NCBI GenBank assembly: GCA_963844695.1
Contig: CAWJPL010000045.1
Span: 62,001-126,000, forward strand
DNA: 64,000 nucleotides
From: RYN-230 sp963844695
GTDB lineage: Bacteria; Actinomycetota; Actinomycetes; Streptosporangiales; Streptosporangiaceae
Direction of reading: 5' to 3'
Made by a program: the position numbers and the translations under genes. Below the pieces are notes generated by a model. That model worked only from the letters and a program-made list of their open reading frames with translations, did no database searches and was not told the origin of the DNA. Below, piece after piece: positions 7,301 to 16,559 of the stretch. Each line of letters starts with the position of its first letter. The first letter of the stretch is position 1.

Positions 7301-8266
7301 TCAGCGATAGGAGTACTCCTCGCTGGGGAACTGGCCGCCGACCACCTCGTCGGCGAAGGACCGCGCGGCCTGGCCGAGCACGCCGGCCACGTCCGCGTAG
7401 CGCTTGACGAACTTCGGGGTCCGCGGGGACAGCCCGGCCATGTCCTGCCAGACGAGCACCTGCGCGTCGCAGCCGGGACCGGCGCCGATGCCGATGGTCG
7501 GGATGGAGATCGCGCCGGTGACCCGGGCGGCGAGCTCGGCCGGCACGCACTCCAGCACGACCGCGAAGGCGCCCGCCGCCTCGAGGGCCTTCGCGTCCTG
7601 CAGCAGCCGCTCGCCGTCCTCACCGCGGCCCTGCACCCGGTACCCGCCGAACACGTTGACGGACTGCGGGGTGAGGCCCAGGTGGCCCATGACCGGGATG
7701 CCGGCCGCGACCAGCTCCTCGGCCTGACGAAGCACCCGGTGACCGCCTTCCAGCTTGACCGCGTGCGCACCGGCTTCCTTGAGGAACCTGACCCCGGCCG
7801 TGAGGGCCGCCTCGGGCGAGGACTGGTAGGAGCCGAAGGGGAGGTCGGCGACGACGAGCGCGCGGCTGGTGCCGCGGACCACCGCGGCGGTCAGCGGGAT
7901 GAGCTCGTCCAGGGTGACCGGGATCGTCGTGTCGTGCCCGAAGACCACCATCCCGGCTGAGTCGCCGACGAGGAGCACCGGGATGCCGGCCTCGTCGAAG
8001 ACGTGCGCGGTCAGCGCGTCGTAGGCGGTGAGCATGGGCCACTTCTCGCCGCGCGCCTTGGCCTTGGCCAGGTCGCTGACGGTGACCCGGCGGGTGGCGC
8101 GGCCGCCGTAGAGCGGCTCGCCCCGGCCCGGGCTGGCTGAGGGGGGGCCAGGCGGGGGAGTGCTGGCTGGGGTGCTGGTGGCCGCGGCGGGGGTGGCGGC
8201 AGGGGCTGGGGCACTGGTCCGCATCTCGGTAGCGGCCGTGCCTGCGCCCCCAGGGAAATCGTTCAT
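7301..8266 (-). CDS. panB: 3-methyl-2-oxobutanoate hydroxymethyltransferase PanB, copy 1
   Basis: PanB transfers a hydroxymethyl group from 5,10-methylene-THF to alpha-ketoisovalerate, the first committed step to pantothenate and CoA. It has a TIM-barrel core from about residue 55: MLTAYDALTAHVFDEAG, LLVGDSAGMVVFGHDTT (metal-binding Asp), LPFGSYQ, VKLEGG, GHLGLTPQSVN and TIGIGAGPGCDAQVLVW. The first 50 residues are a Pro/Ala/Thr-rich tail not needed for catalysis. The start is supported by GGAGGAACCCAGG before ATG. The encoded protein is identical to copy 2; the four base differences I found are all synonymous. No panC or panD is nearby. Confidence 0.95.
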   Translation of the reverse strand: MNDFPGGAGTAATEMRTSAPAPAATPAAATSTPASTPPPGPPSASPGRGEPLYGGRATRRVTVSDLAKAKARGEKWPMLTAYDALTAHVFDEAGIPVLLVGDSAGMVVFGHDTTIPVTLDELIPLTAAVVRGTSRALVVADLPFGSYQSSPEAALTAGVRFLKEAGAHAVKLEGGHRVLRQAEELVAAGIPVMGHLGLTPQSVNVFGGYRVQGRGEDGERLLQDAKALEAAGAFAVVLECVPAELAARVTGAISIPTIGIGAGPGCDAQVLVWQDMAGLSPRTPKFVKRYADVAGVLGQAARSFADEVVGGQFPSEEYSYR

Positions 8267-8496
8267 CCTGGGTTCCTCCAGTCTCGTGGCGCCGTTGCGG
8301 CGTCCCCGGACGGTTCGATCATGACATGCGCGGGGCGCCGGAGATAGCCCCCGTCACGCGGGTGTTTCGCAGCCGGGCCGGTGCGCGCGCGGCCGGTGCG
8401 CCCGGGGAGCGCTGCCCGTGTGTGCCGGGGGTCGCCGGGCGGAAGCTCCCCGCCGGGGACGGCCGGGAAAATCTTTCGCGAGCCAGGAATCTTTTA

Positions 8497-8519
8497 CGAT
8501 ACGGTCGGGTTCCGTATCG
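8497..8519. promoter_or_regulatory. Operator palindrome upstream of the DHA2 exporter, copy 1
   Basis: CGATACGG-N7-CCGTATCG is a perfect 8-bp inverted repeat in an AT-richer stretch of the 376-bp panB/exporter gap. It is the size and symmetry expected for a TetR-family dimer site. The tetR gene lies directly downstream of the exporter, so autoregulation of the exporter-tetR operon is the likely logic. It is conserved unchanged in copy 2. Confidence 0.65.
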
Positions 8520-8642
8520 ATAGCTTCCCTGGCGCGATTTCCCGCCGCCGGGGCTCCCGGGCGGCAGGGCAGCCGCCCGGACCATACGCAACTTGGGTAA
8601 CGCCGCTTTCCGCGAGGGCCTTCCCCTAACCAGAAGGACGTT

Positions 8643-10385
8643 ATGGATCACCGCAACGCAGGACCAGCCGCCGGCCAGCCAGCCGCGGGCCGGTCAGCCG
8701 CTGGTCAGTCCGGCTCTGGCGCCTCCGCAGCCCTCAACCGGGCCGCCGACGCCGCCGCTGACCGGATCTACCGCCGCCGCTGGGCCATCCTCAGCGTGCT
8801 GGTCATCAGCCTCATCGCCATCGTGCTCGACAACACGGTGCTGAACGTCGCGCTCAAGACCATCGCCGAGCCCAAGCCGGCCGGGCTGGGCGCCAGCCAG
8901 AGCCAGCTCGAGTGGGGGATCAACTCCTACACGCTGGTGTTCGCCGGCCTGCTGTTCACCTTCGGGGTGATCGGCGACCGGATCGGCCGCAAGAAGATGC
9001 TCATGTTCGGGATGGCCGCGTTCGGCGTGTTCTCGCTGATCACCGCCTATTCACAAAACCCGGATCAGCTCATCTTCGCGCGGGCCGCCATGGGCCTCGG
9101 CGCGGCGGCCGTCATGCCGCAGACGCTGTCCATCATCTCCAACGTGTTCGACCCCCGCGAGCGCGCCAAGGCCATCGGCATCTGGGCCACCGCCGTGGGT
9201 ATCGGCGTGGCCATCGGCCCGATCGTCGGCGGGCTGCTGCTGGCCCACTTCTGGTGGGGCAGCGTCTTCCTGATCAACGTCCCGCTCACCGCGGCCGGCG
9301 TGCTGGCCATCCTGGTGCTCGTGCCGGAGTCGCGGAACCCCAACCCGGGCCGGATCGACTACCTGGGCGTGCTGATGTCCATCGTCGGCCTGGTGCTGGT
9401 GGTCTACGGCATCATCCAGGGCGGCGAGAAGGGCTCCTGGATTCACTGGGACGTGCTCGGCATCACCGTCGCGGGACTCGCCGTGCTGGCCCTGTTCGGC
9501 TGGTACGAGACCCGGCTCAGCCACCCGTCGCTGGACGTGAAGCTGTTCCGCGACCCCCGGCTGTCCTCCGCGGTCGGCGCCCTCGGCCTGGTCTTCTTCG
9601 GCATGATGGGCGCGCTGTTCTTCCTCAGCTTCTACCTGCAGAGCGTGCGCGGCTACACCCCGCTGTACGCGGGCGTGCTCACCCTGCCGTTCGCGGCGGG
9701 CCAGATACTGATGGCGCCGCGCAGTTCCCGGCTGGTCAGGCGGTACGGCACCAAGACCGTCGCCGCGACCGGGCTGATTACCGTGGCGGTCGCGCTAGGT
9801 GGCTACCTGCTGCTCGGGATCAGCACACCGATCTGGGTGCTGGCCGTGATCTTCTTCGTGCAGGGCGCGGGCATGGGCGCCGTGATGCCGCCCGCCACCG
9901 AGGCCGTCATGTCCGTGGTGCCCAGGGAGCGGGCCGGCTCCGGCTCGGCGCTGACCAACACCGCCCGCCAGGTCGCCGGGGCACTTGGCGTCGCGGTGCT
10001 GGGTTCCATCCTGGCCCAGGTCTACCGTGGCCAGCTCAGCCCGCACCTGTCCGCCCTGCCCGCCTCCGCCCAGAACGCCGCCACGGGCTCTATCACCGCT
10101 ACCGACACCGTGGCCGCCAAGCTGGGTCACGCGGGACTGCGCCTCGACCAGTTCGGTGACGCCGCCTTCGTGCACGCGATGCACGTCACCACGGCCATCT
10201 CCGCCGTGATCACGCTGGTCGGCGTGCTGGTCGTGCTGATCTGGATGCCAGGCCGCGCAGCCCAGGCCGGGGCCGCGCAGGCCGAGGCCGCCCGGGACGA
10301 GCGTGCTGAGCGCAGTGCCGCCGTGGCGCCGGACGCCGCCGAGGTCCCGGCGGGTGTCGCCGCCCAGGCCGGGATGGAAAGCTGA
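8643..10385 (+). CDS. DHA2-family (EmrB/QacA) multidrug MFS transporter, copy 1
   Basis: This is a 580-residue proton-coupled exporter with about 14 membrane segments. It shows the DHA2 motif LDNTVLNVALKTI in TM1, motif A GVIGDRIGRKKML, motif C-like GIGVAIGPIVGG after TM5, and a long central half extending to TM14. The N-terminal 40 residues are Gly/Ala/Gln-rich and cytoplasmic; the C-terminal tail is Ala/Glu-rich. The ATG is preceded by AGAAGGA. It is followed after 4 bp by tetR, forming an operon under the 8497-8519 palindrome. Substrate unknown. Confidence 0.92.
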   Translation: MDHRNAGPAAGQPAAGRSAAGQSGSGASAALNRAADAAADRIYRRRWAILSVLVISLIAIVLDNTVLNVALKTIAEPKPAGLGASQSQLEWGINSYTLVFAGLLFTFGVIGDRIGRKKMLMFGMAAFGVFSLITAYSQNPDQLIFARAAMGLGAAAVMPQTLSIISNVFDPRERAKAIGIWATAVGIGVAIGPIVGGLLLAHFWWGSVFLINVPLTAAGVLAILVLVPESRNPNPGRIDYLGVLMSIVGLVLVVYGIIQGGEKGSWIHWDVLGITVAGLAVLALFGWYETRLSHPSLDVKLFRDPRLSSAVGALGLVFFGMMGALFFLSFYLQSVRGYTPLYAGVLTLPFAAGQILMAPRSSRLVRRYGTKTVAATGLITVAVALGGYLLLGISTPIWVLAVIFFVQGAGMGAVMPPATEAVMSVVPRERAGSGSALTNTARQVAGALGVAVLGSILAQVYRGQLSPHLSALPASAQNAATGSITATDTVAAKLGHAGLRLDQFGDAAFVHAMHVTTAISAVITLVGVLVVLIWMPGRAAQAGAAQAEAARDERAERSAAVAPDAAEVPAGVAAQAGMES

Positions 10386-10389
10386 GTCC

Positions 10390-11118
10390 ATGTCCGCAGC
10401 GAAGGCCAGCACCGTAGCTGAGCAGAGCGTCCCGGAGCAGGCACGTACTGACCAGGCTGGGACTGACCAGGCTCGTGCTGAGCAGGCTGGGGCTGAGCAG
10501 GCCGCGGGGACCGGGCCCGGCAGCCCGGCCCCGGCGGCCCGGCCGCGCCGGCCCGGCCGCCCGCGCAGCGAGCAGGCCGACCGGGCCATCATCGACGCCG
10601 CGCTCTGCGTGTTCGCCGAGCATGGCGTGGAGGGCCTGTGCATCGAGAAGGTGGCGGCCAAGGCTGGCGTGGGCAAGGCCACCATCTACCGCCGCTGGCC
10701 AGGCAAAGAGGATCTGCTGCTGGACGCGCTGGCCGCGCTCAAGACCCCGCTGCCCGAGCCGCACGGTGACTCTGTCCGCGAGGATCTGATCTCCCTGATG
10801 CAAACCATGGCTTCCGATTACGCCGACCCGCGCCGGGCCCGGGAGTTCGCTCTGCTGCTGGGTGAGGGTGCGAAGTACCCCCGGCTGATGGCGAAGTACA
10901 CCGAAACCGTGATCGAGCCGCGCCGTGAGGTCATCCGGTCGGTGCTGCGCCGCGGCATCGCGTCCGGGGAACTGCGGCCCGGCGTCAACGTCAACGTGGC
11001 GCTGTTCATGATGACCGGCGCGGTGATCGCCCGGGGCAAGGACCAGCCCGAGGCGATCTCCGCCAGCTACGCCCAGCGCGTCGTGGACGAGCTGCTGGCC
11101 GGCCTGGCCCCCCGCTGA
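10390..11118 (+). CDS. TetR-family transcriptional regulator, copy 1
   Basis: This 242-residue repressor has its helix-turn-helix at roughly residues 60-105: AIIDAALCVFAEHGVEGLCIEKVAAKAGVGKATIYRRWPGKEDLL. It is followed by an all-helical ligand and dimer domain ending in AQRVVDELLAGLAP. It sits 4 bp after the exporter stop, so it most likely represses its own operon. The N-terminus before the HTH is an unusual Ala/Gln/Glu repeat (TDQAG, TDQAR, AEQAG) encoded by a 15-bp tandem repeat. Its stop is 1 bp from the stop of the convergent MFS gene. The copies differ at four residues: D/E and E/G in the repeat, and N/D twice near the C-terminus. Confidence 0.92.
   Translation: MSAAKASTVAEQSVPEQARTDQAGTDQARAEQAGAEQAAGTGPGSPAPAARPRRPGRPRSEQADRAIIDAALCVFAEHGVEGLCIEKVAAKAGVGKATIYRRWPGKEDLLLDALAALKTPLPEPHGDSVREDLISLMQTMASDYADPRRAREFALLLGEGAKYPRLMAKYTETVIEPRREVIRSVLRRGIASGELRPGVNVNVALFMMTGAVIARGKDQPEAISASYAQRVVDELLAGLAPR
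10444..10503 (+). repeat. 15-bp tandem repeat in tetR N-terminus, copy 1
   Basis: Four 15-bp units of the form NNNNCTGANCAGGCT encode the pentapeptide series (R/G)T(D/E)QA. The equivalent array in copy 2 is at 16614-16673 and differs at a few bases without changing unit number. Confidence 0.75.
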
Positions 11119-11119
11119 C

Positions 11120-12361
11120 TCACGCCGCGGCCGCCGACGGCCGGGCCTCGTCGTCGGGCCGGACTGATGATCCCGGTCGGAGCGCTCTGGCGGGCAGCTG
11201 GCCCGCGAGCCAGCGCAAGGCCAGGACGGCCACCCCGGCGGCGGCCCCGACGAGAAGCCAGGGCAGCCATACCGCCACCGAGAACAGCGCCACCACCGCC
11301 GGGGCCATCACCCCGGGCACCGTGAACGAGTACTGGAAAGCCGCCAGGTAGCGGCCCCGCGCCCCAGCCGGGGCGGTGGCCTCAGCCAGCGCGTTCACCC
11401 GGACCCCGAACGCCAGCCCGGCCGCCGCGAGCACCACCGTCGCGGCCAGCAGATCCGCCGCGCGCCACCGCGCCGGCATCGCTACCGCGGCCACGCTGAC
11501 CCCGCACCAGACGACCAGGAGCGCGGCGCCCCAGGCCATCGCCGTGGTCCGGCGCAGACGGCGGGTGGCCCACAGCGCCGCCGTAGCGCCCACGCTGTTC
11601 AGCCCGGTGAACAGGGCGAGCGCCGCACCGGGCAGCCACGGCTCGGCGTGCAGTTCCCCGAGCACGTAGACCGACATCCCGCTGAGATAGAAGTCCAGCG
11701 GCAGCGCCACCAGCCCCGTGACGACGATCAGGGCCAGGAAAGGCCGGTCCGACCACGGCCCCCCGGACCGAGCCCCCGCGGCGCGGGCGGCGGGATGGAC
11801 GGGCCGCGGAACCCGGACCAGAAGTCCCAGAAGCAGCGCGCACACCGCGAAGCTGCCCGCGTCCACGATCACCGCCACCCGGTAGCCGCCCGTTCCAGCC
11901 CAGCTGAGCAGGGCCGCGGCCGCCAGGGCGCCCAGCCCGAAACAGGCCGAGCGCACCATGGCCGCCACCGCGAAGGGCCGGTCCCTGGGCACGTCGCCCG
12001 CGACGTCGGCGATCAGCGCGAACAGCGAGCTGTAGAACAACTGCTGTCCCCCGGCCAGCAGGACGGCCGCGACCGCCACCATGGCCGTCCCCCGGGCCAC
12101 CAGATAGGTCACCGCCCCCAGCGCCTGCAGCAGCTCGGCGCAGATCACGATCCGCCGTGGCCCGACCCGGTCCACCAGCCGGCCCGCGGCTGGCGGCACC
12201 GCCAGTCCCGCCGCCGTGCCCAGGGCGACCACCGTCCCCGCGGCGGCCAGCGGCAGTCCCACGACCCGGGTCACGTACAGCAGCACCACCGGCAGGAACA
12301 GTCCGGACCCGAAGTTGTCGACCCCCAGCGCCGTCAGCAAGGCCACCCGGCTCCGTCGCAT
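11120..12361 (-). CDS. MFS transporter (12 TM), copy 1
   Basis: The 413-residue major facilitator protein has about 12 hydrophobic segments. It has a motif-A-like loop PPAAGRLVDRVGPRRIVI after TM2, and the second half begins around FLALIVVTGLVALPLDFYL. It resembles drug-efflux or sugar-efflux MFS members; the substrate cannot be read from sequence. It is convergent with tetR with a 1-bp gap. The duplication edge falls exactly on this ATG, so copy 1 takes its upstream DNA (ACAGGAAA, a fair ribosome site) from the 237-bp spacer while copy 2 has entirely different upstream DNA. Alternative starts TTG 12397 and ATG 12364 exist only in copy 1. Confidence 0.88.
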   Translation of the reverse strand: MRRSRVALLTALGVDNFGSGLFLPVVLLYVTRVVGLPLAAAGTVVALGTAAGLAVPPAAGRLVDRVGPRRIVICAELLQALGAVTYLVARGTAMVAVAAVLLAGGQQLFYSSLFALIADVAGDVPRDRPFAVAAMVRSACFGLGALAAAALLSWAGTGGYRVAVIVDAGSFAVCALLLGLLVRVPRPVHPAARAAGARSGGPWSDRPFLALIVVTGLVALPLDFYLSGMSVYVLGELHAEPWLPGAALALFTGLNSVGATAALWATRRLRRTTAMAWGAALLVVWCGVSVAAVAMPARWRAADLLAATVVLAAAGLAFGVRVNALAEATAPAGARGRYLAAFQYSFTVPGVMAPAVVALFSVAVWLPWLLVGAAAGVAVLALRWLAGQLPARALRPGSSVRPDDEARPSAAAA

Positions 12362-12598
12362 CATTTTCCTGTGCGCCGAAACAGTAAGGATGCTCAAGTG
12401 TAATGGACTGGGCCGTGCTCAATGGAATCTGTCATGTACCAATGATAGCTTTAGAGCTTGCTCTCTCACCACCGTTCAGCGAATGGACCACCCCTTAACT
12501 GACTACGTGCCTCCTGGTTTAGCTCGATATACGTCAATCTAGTATTGACGCATTGGCTTCGTCGTTTCCTCGACACGCCGATCACCTACGTGAAACCA
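12362..12598. other. AT-richer unique spacer between the two 5.9-kb copies
   Basis: These 237 bp match neither outer flank of the duplicated blocks and are visibly less GC-rich than anything nearby. They hold an inverted repeat CGTCAAT-N5-ATTGACG (12532-12550). On the minus strand there is a 36-codon reading frame (12576 to 12466, GTG start, VSRKRRSQCVNTRLTYIE...) with unusual low-GC codons that I cannot assign. There are no recognisable transposase or terminal repeats. It may be a remnant of a mobile element that mediated the duplication, or a joining sequence. Confidence 0.6.
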
Positions 12599-12605
12599 GT
12601 CCGGC

Positions 12606-13307
12606 TCAGGAGCCTAGGACCTGGATCGTGGGCCGGAGCCGGGAGAAGGGCCGCATGAACCGCACCTGCTTCTGGGTGGCCAGCGTGACGTAGCAGGTCC
12701 GCCCGCCCGGCGCGGCGATGGCGTACTGCAGCGCGGTGACGCTGGCCGTGCCCACGCTCATCTGGTTGTAGACGAGCACCGCGGTGCGGCCGTCCACGGT
12801 GGTCTGGCCGAGCTGGGCGTTGCTGGAGTTGACGGCCGCGAACTCCTGTTCGGCCAGCATGTTCAGCCCGGTCAGCGCGTTGGTGCCGGCCGGGAGATGA
12901 GCGGCCGCGCAGCTCAGCGACATGACCGCCAGGTCGCCTCCGCCCCCCGGGCGGGGGTCGGCCAGGGTCACCGATCCGGGGCTGCCCCAGCCCGGCAGGA
13001 CCGAGCTGCAGCACGGCCGGCTTGAGCCCGCCCGAGGCCGACGGCGTCCAGCGCACCGGGGCGGGCCGCCGGGGCCACCGTGACCCACTTCTTCGGGACC
13101 GCCACCCGCAGGCCGTCGGCCGGGCCGCCGGCCCACTTGCCGCTGGCCGGCAGCGACGTGGTCGCGGCGACCGGCTTGCTGACCGCGGCGTACATGGCCT
13201 GCTCCGCCTGGGTAGAGCGGTTTCCCCCGCTGCGCGCAGCCGGTGACGGCCAGGACGAGGGCCGCCGCGAACGCCGGTACCGGGAGCAGGGCCGGGATGC
13301 GCCTCAT
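12606..13307 (-). pseudogene. Putative exported lipoprotein, copy 2 (frameshifted)
   Basis: The signal peptide and lipobox (LVLAVTGC) match copy 1, but one extra base near 13231 (CGCTGCGCGC against CGCTCGCGC) shifts the frame. Further indels near 13005 and 13027 return it, so the C-terminal half (SVLPGWGSPGSVTLADPR onward) is again correct. As it stands the mature N-terminal half would be nonsense. Either decay of the redundant copy or sequencing error would explain it. Confidence 0.8.
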
Positions 13308-13428
13308 CAGTGATCCTCCGGGGATGCCGCGCAGACGCCCGGGGAATTCCGCGCACCAAGCTGGCGGCAGAAGTATAAGTCGCCGGAACGGATATATCGC
13401 ACCCGAATAGGTCATTCAGGTCACGTGC

Positions 13429-13464
13429 TGAGGCCCCGGCGGCCGAGCGGCCGCCGGGGCCTCA
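13429..13464 (-). terminator. Terminator hairpin after panB, copy 2
   Basis: Same 16-bp GC-rich stem as after panB copy 1, with one loop base changed (GAGC instead of GGGC). Confidence 0.8.
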
Positions 13465-13473
13465 GTGTGCAGG

Positions 13474-14439
13474 TCAGCGGTAGGAGTACTCCTCGCTGGG
13501 GAACTGGCCGCCGACCACCTCGTCGGCGAAGGACCGCGCGGCCTGGCCGAGCACGCCGGCCACGTCCGCGTAGCGCTTGACGAACTTCGGGGTCCGCGGG
13601 GACAGCCCGGCCATGTCCTGCCAGACGAGCACCTGCGCGTCGCAGCCGGGACCGGCGCCGATGCCGATGGTCGGGATGGATATCGCGCCGGTGACCCGGG
13701 CGGCGAGCTCGGCCGGCACGCACTCCAGCACGACCGCGAAGGCGCCCGCCGCCTCCAGGGCCTTCGCGTCCTGCAGCAGCCGCTCGCCGTCCTCACCGCG
13801 GCCCTGCACCCGGTACCCGCCGAACACGTTGACGGACTGCGGGGTGAGGCCCAGGTGGCCCATGACCGGGATGCCGGCCGCGACCAGCTCCTCGGCCTGA
13901 CGAAGCACCCGGTGACCGCCTTCCAGCTTGACCGCGTGCGCACCGGCTTCCTTGAGGAACCTGACCCCGGCCGTGAGGGCCGCCTCGGGCGAGGACTGGT
14001 AGGAGCCGAAGGGGAGGTCGGCGACGACGAGCGCGCGGCTGGTGCCGCGGACCACCGCGGCGGTCAGCGGGATGAGCTCGTCCAGGGTGACCGGGATCGT
14101 CGTGTCGTGCCCGAAGACCACCATCCCGGCTGAGTCGCCGACGAGGAGCACCGGGATGCCGGCCTCGTCGAAGACGTGCGCGGTCAGCGCGTCGTAGGCG
14201 GTGAGCATGGGCCACTTCTCGCCGCGCGCCTTGGCCTTGGCCAGGTCGCTGACGGTGACCCGGCGGGTGGCGCGGCCGCCGTAGAGCGGCTCGCCCCGGC
14301 CCGGGCTGGCTGAGGGGGGGCCAGGCGGGGGAGTGCTGGCTGGGGTGCTGGTGGCCGCCGCGGGGGTGGCGGCAGGGGCTGGGGCACTGGTCCGCATCTC
14401 GGTAGCGGCCGTGCCTGCGCCCCCAGGGAAATCGTTCAT
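13474..14439 (-). CDS. panB: 3-methyl-2-oxobutanoate hydroxymethyltransferase PanB, copy 2
   Basis: The 321-residue protein is identical to copy 1, with the same TIM-barrel motifs (VGDSAGMVVFGHDTT, GHLGLTPQSVN, TIGIGAGPGCDAQ) and the same ribosome site GGAGGAACCCAGG. The base differences against copy 1 that I could find, such as TAC/TAT, ATA/ATC and CTG/CTC, are silent. The genome section therefore carries two apparently functional panB genes. Confidence 0.93.
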   Translation of the reverse strand: MNDFPGGAGTAATEMRTSAPAPAATPAAATSTPASTPPPGPPSASPGRGEPLYGGRATRRVTVSDLAKAKARGEKWPMLTAYDALTAHVFDEAGIPVLLVGDSAGMVVFGHDTTIPVTLDELIPLTAAVVRGTSRALVVADLPFGSYQSSPEAALTAGVRFLKEAGAHAVKLEGGHRVLRQAEELVAAGIPVMGHLGLTPQSVNVFGGYRVQGRGEDGERLLQDAKALEAAGAFAVVLECVPAELAARVTGAISIPTIGIGAGPGCDAQVLVWQDMAGLSPRTPKFVKRYADVAGVLGQAARSFADEVVGGQFPSEEYSYR

Positions 14440-14667
14440 CCTGGGTTCCTCCAGTCTCGTGGCGCCGTTGCGGCGTCCCCGGACGGTTCGATCATGACAT
14501 GCGCGGGGCGCCGGAGATAGCCCCCGTCACGCGGGTGTTTCGCGGCCGGGCCGGTGCGCGCGCGGCCGGTGCGCCCGGGGAGCGCTGCCCGTGTGTGCCG
14601 GGGGTCGCCGGCGGAGCTCCCCGCCGGGGACGGCCGGGAAAATCTTTCGCGAGCCAGGAATCTTTTA

Positions 14668-14690
14668 CGATACGGTCGGGTTCCGTATCG
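14668..14690. promoter_or_regulatory. Operator palindrome upstream of the DHA2 exporter, copy 2
   Basis: CGATACGG-N7-CCGTATCG, identical to the site in copy 1. A TetR protein from either copy could be expected to bind both operators. Confidence 0.65.
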
Positions 14691-14813
14691 ATAGCTTCCC
14701 TGGCGCGATTTCCCGCCGCCGGGGCTCCCGGGCGGCAGGGCAGCCGCCCGGACCATACGCAACTTGGGTAACGCCGCTTTCCGCGAGGGCCTTCCCCTAA
14801 CCAGAAGGACGTT

Positions 14814-16555
14814 ATGGATCACCGCAACGCAGGACCGGCCGCCGGCCAGCCAGCCGCGGGCCGGTCAGCCGCTGGTCAATCCGGCTCTGGCGCCTCCGCA
14901 GCCCTCAACCGGGCCGCCGACGCCGCCGCTGACCGGATCTACCGCCGCCGCTGGGCCATCCTCAGCGTGCTGGTCATCAGCCTCATCGCCATCGTGCTCG
15001 ACAACACGGTGCTGAACGTCGCGCTCAAGACCATCGCCGAGCCCAAGCCGGCCGGGCTGGGCGCCAGCCAGAGCCAGCTCGAGTGGGGGATCAACTCCTA
15101 CACGCTGGTGTTCGCCGGCCTGCTGTTCACCTTCGGGGTGATCGGCGACCGGATCGGCCGCAAGAAGATGCTGATGTTCGGGATGGCCGCGTTCGGCGTG
15201 TTCTCGCTGATCACCGCCTATTCACAAAACCCGGATCAGCTGATCTTCGCGCGGGCCGCCATGGGCCTCGGCGCGGCGGCCGTCATGCCGCAGACGCTGT
15301 CCATCATCTCCAACGTGTTCGACCCCCGCGAGCGCGCCAAGGCCATCGGCATCTGGGCCACCGCCGTCGGTATCGGCGTGGCCATCGGCCCGATCGTCGG
15401 CGGGCTGCTGCTGGCCCACTTCTGGTGGGGCAGCGTCTTCCTGATCAACGTCCCGCTCACCGCGGCCGGCGTGCTGGCCATCCTGGTGCTCGTGCCGGAG
15501 TCGCGGAACCCCAACCCGGGCCGGATCGACTACCGGGCGTGCTGATGTCCATCGTCGGCCTGGTGCTGGTGGTCTACGGCATCATCCAGGGCGGCGAGAA
15601 GGGCTCCTGGATTCACTGGGACGTGCTCGGCATCACCGTCGCGGGACTCGCCGTGCTGGCCCTGTTCGGCTGGTACGAGACCCGGCTCAGCCACCCGTCG
15701 CTGGACGTGAAGCTGTTCCGCGACCCCCGGCTGTCCTCCGCGGTCGGCGCCCTCGGGCTGGTCTTCTTCGGCATGATGGGCGCGCTGTTCTTCCTCAGCT
15801 TCTACCTGCAGAGCGTGCGCGGCTACACCCCGCTGTACGCGGGCGTGCTCACCCTGCCGTTCGCGGCGGGCCAGATGCTGATGGCGCCGCGCAGTTCCCG
15901 GCTGGTCAGGCGGTACGGCACCAAGGCCGTCGCCGCGACCGGGCTGATCACCGTGGCGGTCGCGCTGGGCGGCTACCTGCTGCTCGGGATCAGCACGCCG
16001 ATCTGGGTGCTGGCCGTGATCTTCTTCGTGCAGGGCGCGGGCATGGGCGCCGTGATGCCGCCGGCCACCGAGGCCGTCATGTCCGTGGTGCCCAGGGAGC
16101 GGGCCGGCTCCGGCTCGGCGCTGACCAACACCGCCCGCCAGGTCGCCGGGGCACTTGGCGTCGCGGTGCTGGGCTCCATCCTGGCCCAGGTCTACCGTGG
16201 CCAGCTCAGCCCGCACCTGTCCGCCCTGCCCGCTTCCGCCCAGAACGCCGCCACGGGCTCTATCACCGCTACCGACACCGTGGCCGCCAAGCTGGGTCAC
16301 GCGGGACTGCGCCTCGACCAGTTCGGTGACGCCGCCTTCGTGCACGCGATGCACGTCACCACGGCCATCTCCGCGGTGATCACGCTGGTCGGCGCGCTGG
16401 TCGTGCTGATCTGGATGCCAGGCCGCGCAGCCCAGGCCGGGGCCGCGCAGGCCGAGGCCGCCCGGGACGAGCGTGCTGAGCGCAGTGCCGCCGTGGCGCC
16501 GGACGCCGCCGAGGTCCCGGCGGGTGTCGCCGCCCAGGCCGGGATGGAAAGCTGA
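14814..16555 (+). pseudogene. DHA2-family MFS transporter, copy 2 (frameshifted)
   Basis: The gene matches copy 1 except that one T is missing near 15534 (GACTACCGGGCG against GACTACCTGGGCG). The first frame ends at 15545 after about 243 residues, within the middle of the transporter. The remaining half continues in another frame to the normal stop. A truncated six-TM product could be made but is unlikely to transport. Substitutions elsewhere are conservative (I/M, T/A, V/A). Confidence 0.85.
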
Positions 16556-16559
16556 GTCC

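Larger units (their letters stand above)
6434..12361. repeat. 5.9-kb tandem duplication, copy 1
   Basis: This block (lipoprotein, panB, DHA2 exporter, tetR, MFS exporter) recurs almost base for base at 12599-18532 in the same orientation. The left edge is GTCCGGCTCAGG, 7 bp beyond the lipoprotein stop; the right edge is exactly the ATG of the last gene. Flanks on both sides of each copy are unrelated. Copy 1 has all five genes intact. Confidence 0.95.

Noticed and set aside
12362..12598. Spacer as an insertion sequence
   Set aside because: No transposase coding, no terminal inverted repeats and no target-site duplications are visible, and it is too short for an autonomous element.
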